A stretch of DNA of 7,398 bases, from the NCBI GenBank assembly GCA_030684415.1, contig JAUXNL010000491.1, forward strand, positions 1 to 7,398, written 5' to 3'. Below, piece after piece: positions 5,507 to 7,398 of this stretch. A program made the translations under genes and the position numbers. Positions within the stretch are counted from its first letter, which is position 1. Each line of letters opens with the position of its first letter. The notes under the pieces are model-generated. The model searched no databases and was not told where the DNA came from. It saw only the letters and a program-made list of their open reading frames with translations. Origin of the DNA: Moraxellaceae bacterium (GTDB taxonomy: Bacteria > Pseudomonadota > Gammaproteobacteria > Pseudomonadales > Moraxellaceae).

Positions 5507-7398
5507 GCGTGGGGGCCAGATGGGATTTTTACGCCGAACCAAGCGGCGTACATGGCTGGCAAGCTGAACAGTGTCAGCACCGTCGCCACCACCAATCCGC
5601 CCATGATCGCCACCGCCATCGGCCCCCAGAAAGTACTTTGCATCAGCGGAATCATGGCCAGTACGGCGGCAAACGCTGTCAGCATGATGGGGCGGAAGCG
5701 CCCAGCCACAGCCTGGATAATGGCGTCCCAAGGCTCGGCACCGGCCGCAATCTCCTTTTCAATCTGGTCTACCAGAATCAGGGAGTTGCGAATGATCATG
5801 CCGTTAAGGGCAATAATGCCCAGCATGGCAACAAATCCCATGGGTCGGCCCAGCAACAACATGCTGGCAGCCGCACCGATGATCCCGAGGGGCCCGGTCA
5901 GAAACACCAGCAGACTGCGGGAAAAGCTGCGCAACTGCAGCATGAGCAAGGTAAACATGAGGAAAAGCATCAGCGGCACATTGGCGTTGATGGAGTCGCT
6001 GCCTTTACCGGACTCAGCCAGTGCCCCCGCTACTTCGATGTGATACCCCGGCGGCAGGCTCTGACGCAGACCATCGAGCACCTTATCAATCCGGCTTGCC
6101 ACGGTGTTGGCTTGTACGCCATCAATCACTTCGCCCTGAATAGTCATGGCAAAGTCGCCGTTCTGACGCCAAACCAGTCCGGGCTCCCACCCCAGGCTCA
6201 ACTGCCCCAATTGCGTCAGCGGAACGGAGGCGCCGTCAACAGCACTCAGACTAGCGCCATTCAACGAAGCGGGGTCCACATAGGTGGTGTGCGGCTGGCG
6301 CAACACCACGTCAACCAGTTTGTCGCCATCCTGCACACGGCCAACCGTCAGCCCCTCAAGACTGGCATTGCTGCTGGCGGCAAGTCCCGTGTAACCAAGT
6401 CCCAGCTCTTGCATGCGCGCAGCGTCCGGCGCCAGCACCAGCGTGCGGACTTCTTCGTTCCAGTTGTCATGCGTATTGCGCATGGCGATGTCGGCATGCA
6501 CGACTTTCTCGACGTCTGCAGCAAGCTCCGTCACCGTCTGCGCATTGGGGCCGAGCACCCGGAACATGACGGGATATGTCACCGGAGGACCATTGGGCAG
6601 CAGCTGAACGCGGGTTCTAGCTTCGGGAAACCGCGTCGCCAGCAAGTCCGGCAATTTGCGGCGCAACGCTTCTCGTGCCTCATGACTTTCCGGCAGCACG
6701 ATCAACTGCGAGAAATTGCTTTGTGGTAATGCTTGCTCAATCGGCAGATAAAAGCGCGGCACGCTGGAGCCGACAAATGCCGACACCGAGGCCACGCCTT
6801 TTTCAGCACGCAGCTCTTTGTCTACGCGCCGTACCAGTGCCTCACTGGCGGCCATCGAGGCGCCCTCGGGAAGCCATATATCAACCAGCATCTCTGGACG
6901 ATTGGATGCAGGGAAGAACTGCTGCTCCACTTGTGTCATGCCCACAATCCCCAGAACAAAGGCGGAAAGTGTCATACCGATCGTGGACCAGCGATGGCTG
7001 ATGCACCATGCCACGGCTCGCCGCAAGCGCGGATAATGATCTGTTCTGATGACGGCACCGGCATGCGCCTCGGTTTTCAGCAGTCGGTAGCCAAGATAGG
7101 GAACAAAATAGACCGACACAAACCACGAGATCAGCAAGGCAGCGGTAGTCACCGCAAAAATCGCATAGGTATATTCGCCGACGGTCGACACCGCGAGGCC
7201 GATCGGCAGGAAACCGATGGCGGTAATGAGGGTGCCGGTCAGCATGGGCATGGCCGTCGCAGCAAAAGCATGCGTGCTGGCCGCCAGACGATCAAAGCCC
7301 TCCTCCATTTTGCAGACCATCATTTCCACGACAATGATGGCGTCATCCACCAACAACCCCAATGCGATGATCAGCGACCCCAGCGAGATCTTGTGCAG
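5503..7398 (-). CDS. RND-family efflux permease, C-terminal 631 residues (5' end outside window)
   Basis: Inner-membrane proton-driven pump of the AcrB/MdtB superfamily, which with a periplasmic adaptor and outer-membrane channel exports small molecules. The frame is open to the window edge and starts mid-protein at L-H-K-I-S-L-G, in transmembrane helix 4. The proton-relay Asp pair of G-L-L-V-D-D-A is encoded at 7347-7342. Helices 5-7, a large periplasmic loop starting near F-F-P-A-S-N-R-P-E, and helices 8-12 (I-N-A-N-V-P-L-M-L-F-L to M-Y-A-A-W-F) follow, ending normally at the TGA at 5505. Helix 10 has Arg (M-I-I-R-N-S, codon 5790-5788) where AcrB has Lys940. Family members are about 1,030 residues, so roughly 400 are missing only because of the window edge. 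The adaptor gene is probably upstream. Its fusion by overlap to the transferase suggests it exports the product of the pathway it serves. Confidence 0.95.
   Translation of the reverse strand: MHKISLGSLIIALGLLVDDAIIVVEMMVCKMEEGFDRLAASTHAFAATAMPMLTGTLITAIGFLPIGLAVSTVGEYTYAIFAVTTAALLISWFVSVYFVPYLGYRLLKTEAHAGAVIRTDHYPRLRRAVAWCISHRWSTIGMTLSAFVLGIVGMTQVEQQFFPASNRPEMLVDIWLPEGASMAASEALVRRVDKELRAEKGVASVSAFVGSSVPRFYLPIEQALPQSNFSQLIVLPESHEAREALRRKLPDLLATRFPEARTRVQLLPNGPPVTYPVMFRVLGPNAQTVTELAADVEKVVHADIAMRNTHDNWNEEVRTLVLAPDAARMQELGLGYTGLAASSNASLEGLTVGRVQDGDKLVDVVLRQPHTTYVDPASLNGASLSAVDGASVPLTQLGQLSLGWEPGLVWRQNGDFAMTIQGEVIDGVQANTVASRIDKVLDGLRQSLPPGYHIEVAGALAESGKGSDSINANVPLMLFLMFTLLMLQLRSFSRSLLVFLTGPLGIIGAAASMLLLGRPMGFVAMLGIIALNGMIIRNSLILVDQIEKEIAAGAEPWDAIIQAVAGRFRPIMLTAFAAVLAMIPLMQSTFWGPMAVAIMGGLVVATVLTLFSLPAMYAAWFGVKIPSGPHA

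Noticed and set aside
5507..5731. N-terminal extension of the phosphopantetheinyl transferase frame
   Set aside because: It lies wholly inside the RND coding region in another frame and reads as low-quality, antisense-like peptide; the GTG at 5506 with the GTGA overlap gives a family-typical length.
5455..6729. 424-codon plus-strand frame opposite the RND gene
   Set aside because: Long but rich in His, Gln and Arg, with no domain; it is the antisense shadow of a GC-rich membrane-protein gene.

Overview
This window looks like an accessory, quorum-sensing-controlled metabolite region from a proteobacterium. Every gene I can support reads on the minus strand, so transcription runs from high to low coordinates. 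A Burkholderiales-type or similar beta/gammaproteobacterial host is suggested by the trio of a LuxR receptor, an RsaM-type modulator and a CepI-like LuxI synthase, together with moderately high GC and an RND pump. That host assignment is inference; there is no taxonomic marker gene here.

Layout in order of transcription: (1) 7398-5503, the C-terminal part of an RND-family efflux permease that enters from outside the window; (2) 5506-4769, an Sfp-type 4'-phosphopantetheinyl transferase whose GTG start overlaps the RND stop codon (GTGA); (3) 4768-4206, 563 bp with no supportable gene but two adjacent perfect palindromes; (4) 4205-3495, a LuxR-type acyl-homoserine-lactone (AHL) receptor; (5) 3374-2955, an RsaM-like regulator; (6) a near-ideal lux box (CTGACAACCTTGTCAG) one base past the rsaM stop codon, followed by a weak -10 and a hairpin covering the luxI Shine-Dalgarno; (7) 2869-2306, a LuxI-type AHL synthase; (8) 2237-672, a bacterial GH3-family acyl-adenylating enzyme; (9) 675-43, a membrane dolichol/phytol-kinase-like protein, ATGA-overlapped with GH3; (10) 40-1, the first 13 codons of a probable FAD/NAD-binding enzyme.

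Reading: LuxI makes an AHL, LuxR binds it and should activate the lux box, and the resulting transcript is expected to carry luxI, GH3, the CTP-type lipid kinase and the enzyme that follows. This couples the signal synthase directly to an unusual set of biosynthetic enzymes. The phosphopantetheinyl transferase implies a carrier-protein-dependent (polyketide, fatty-acid-like or nonribosomal) assembly step nearby, and the RND pump is a natural exporter. The product cannot be named from this window. The most notable features are GH3 plus polyprenol-kinase-like enzyme inside a luxI operon, and the luxI leader, where the predicted LuxR-dependent start site would exclude the arm that hides the ribosome-binding site.
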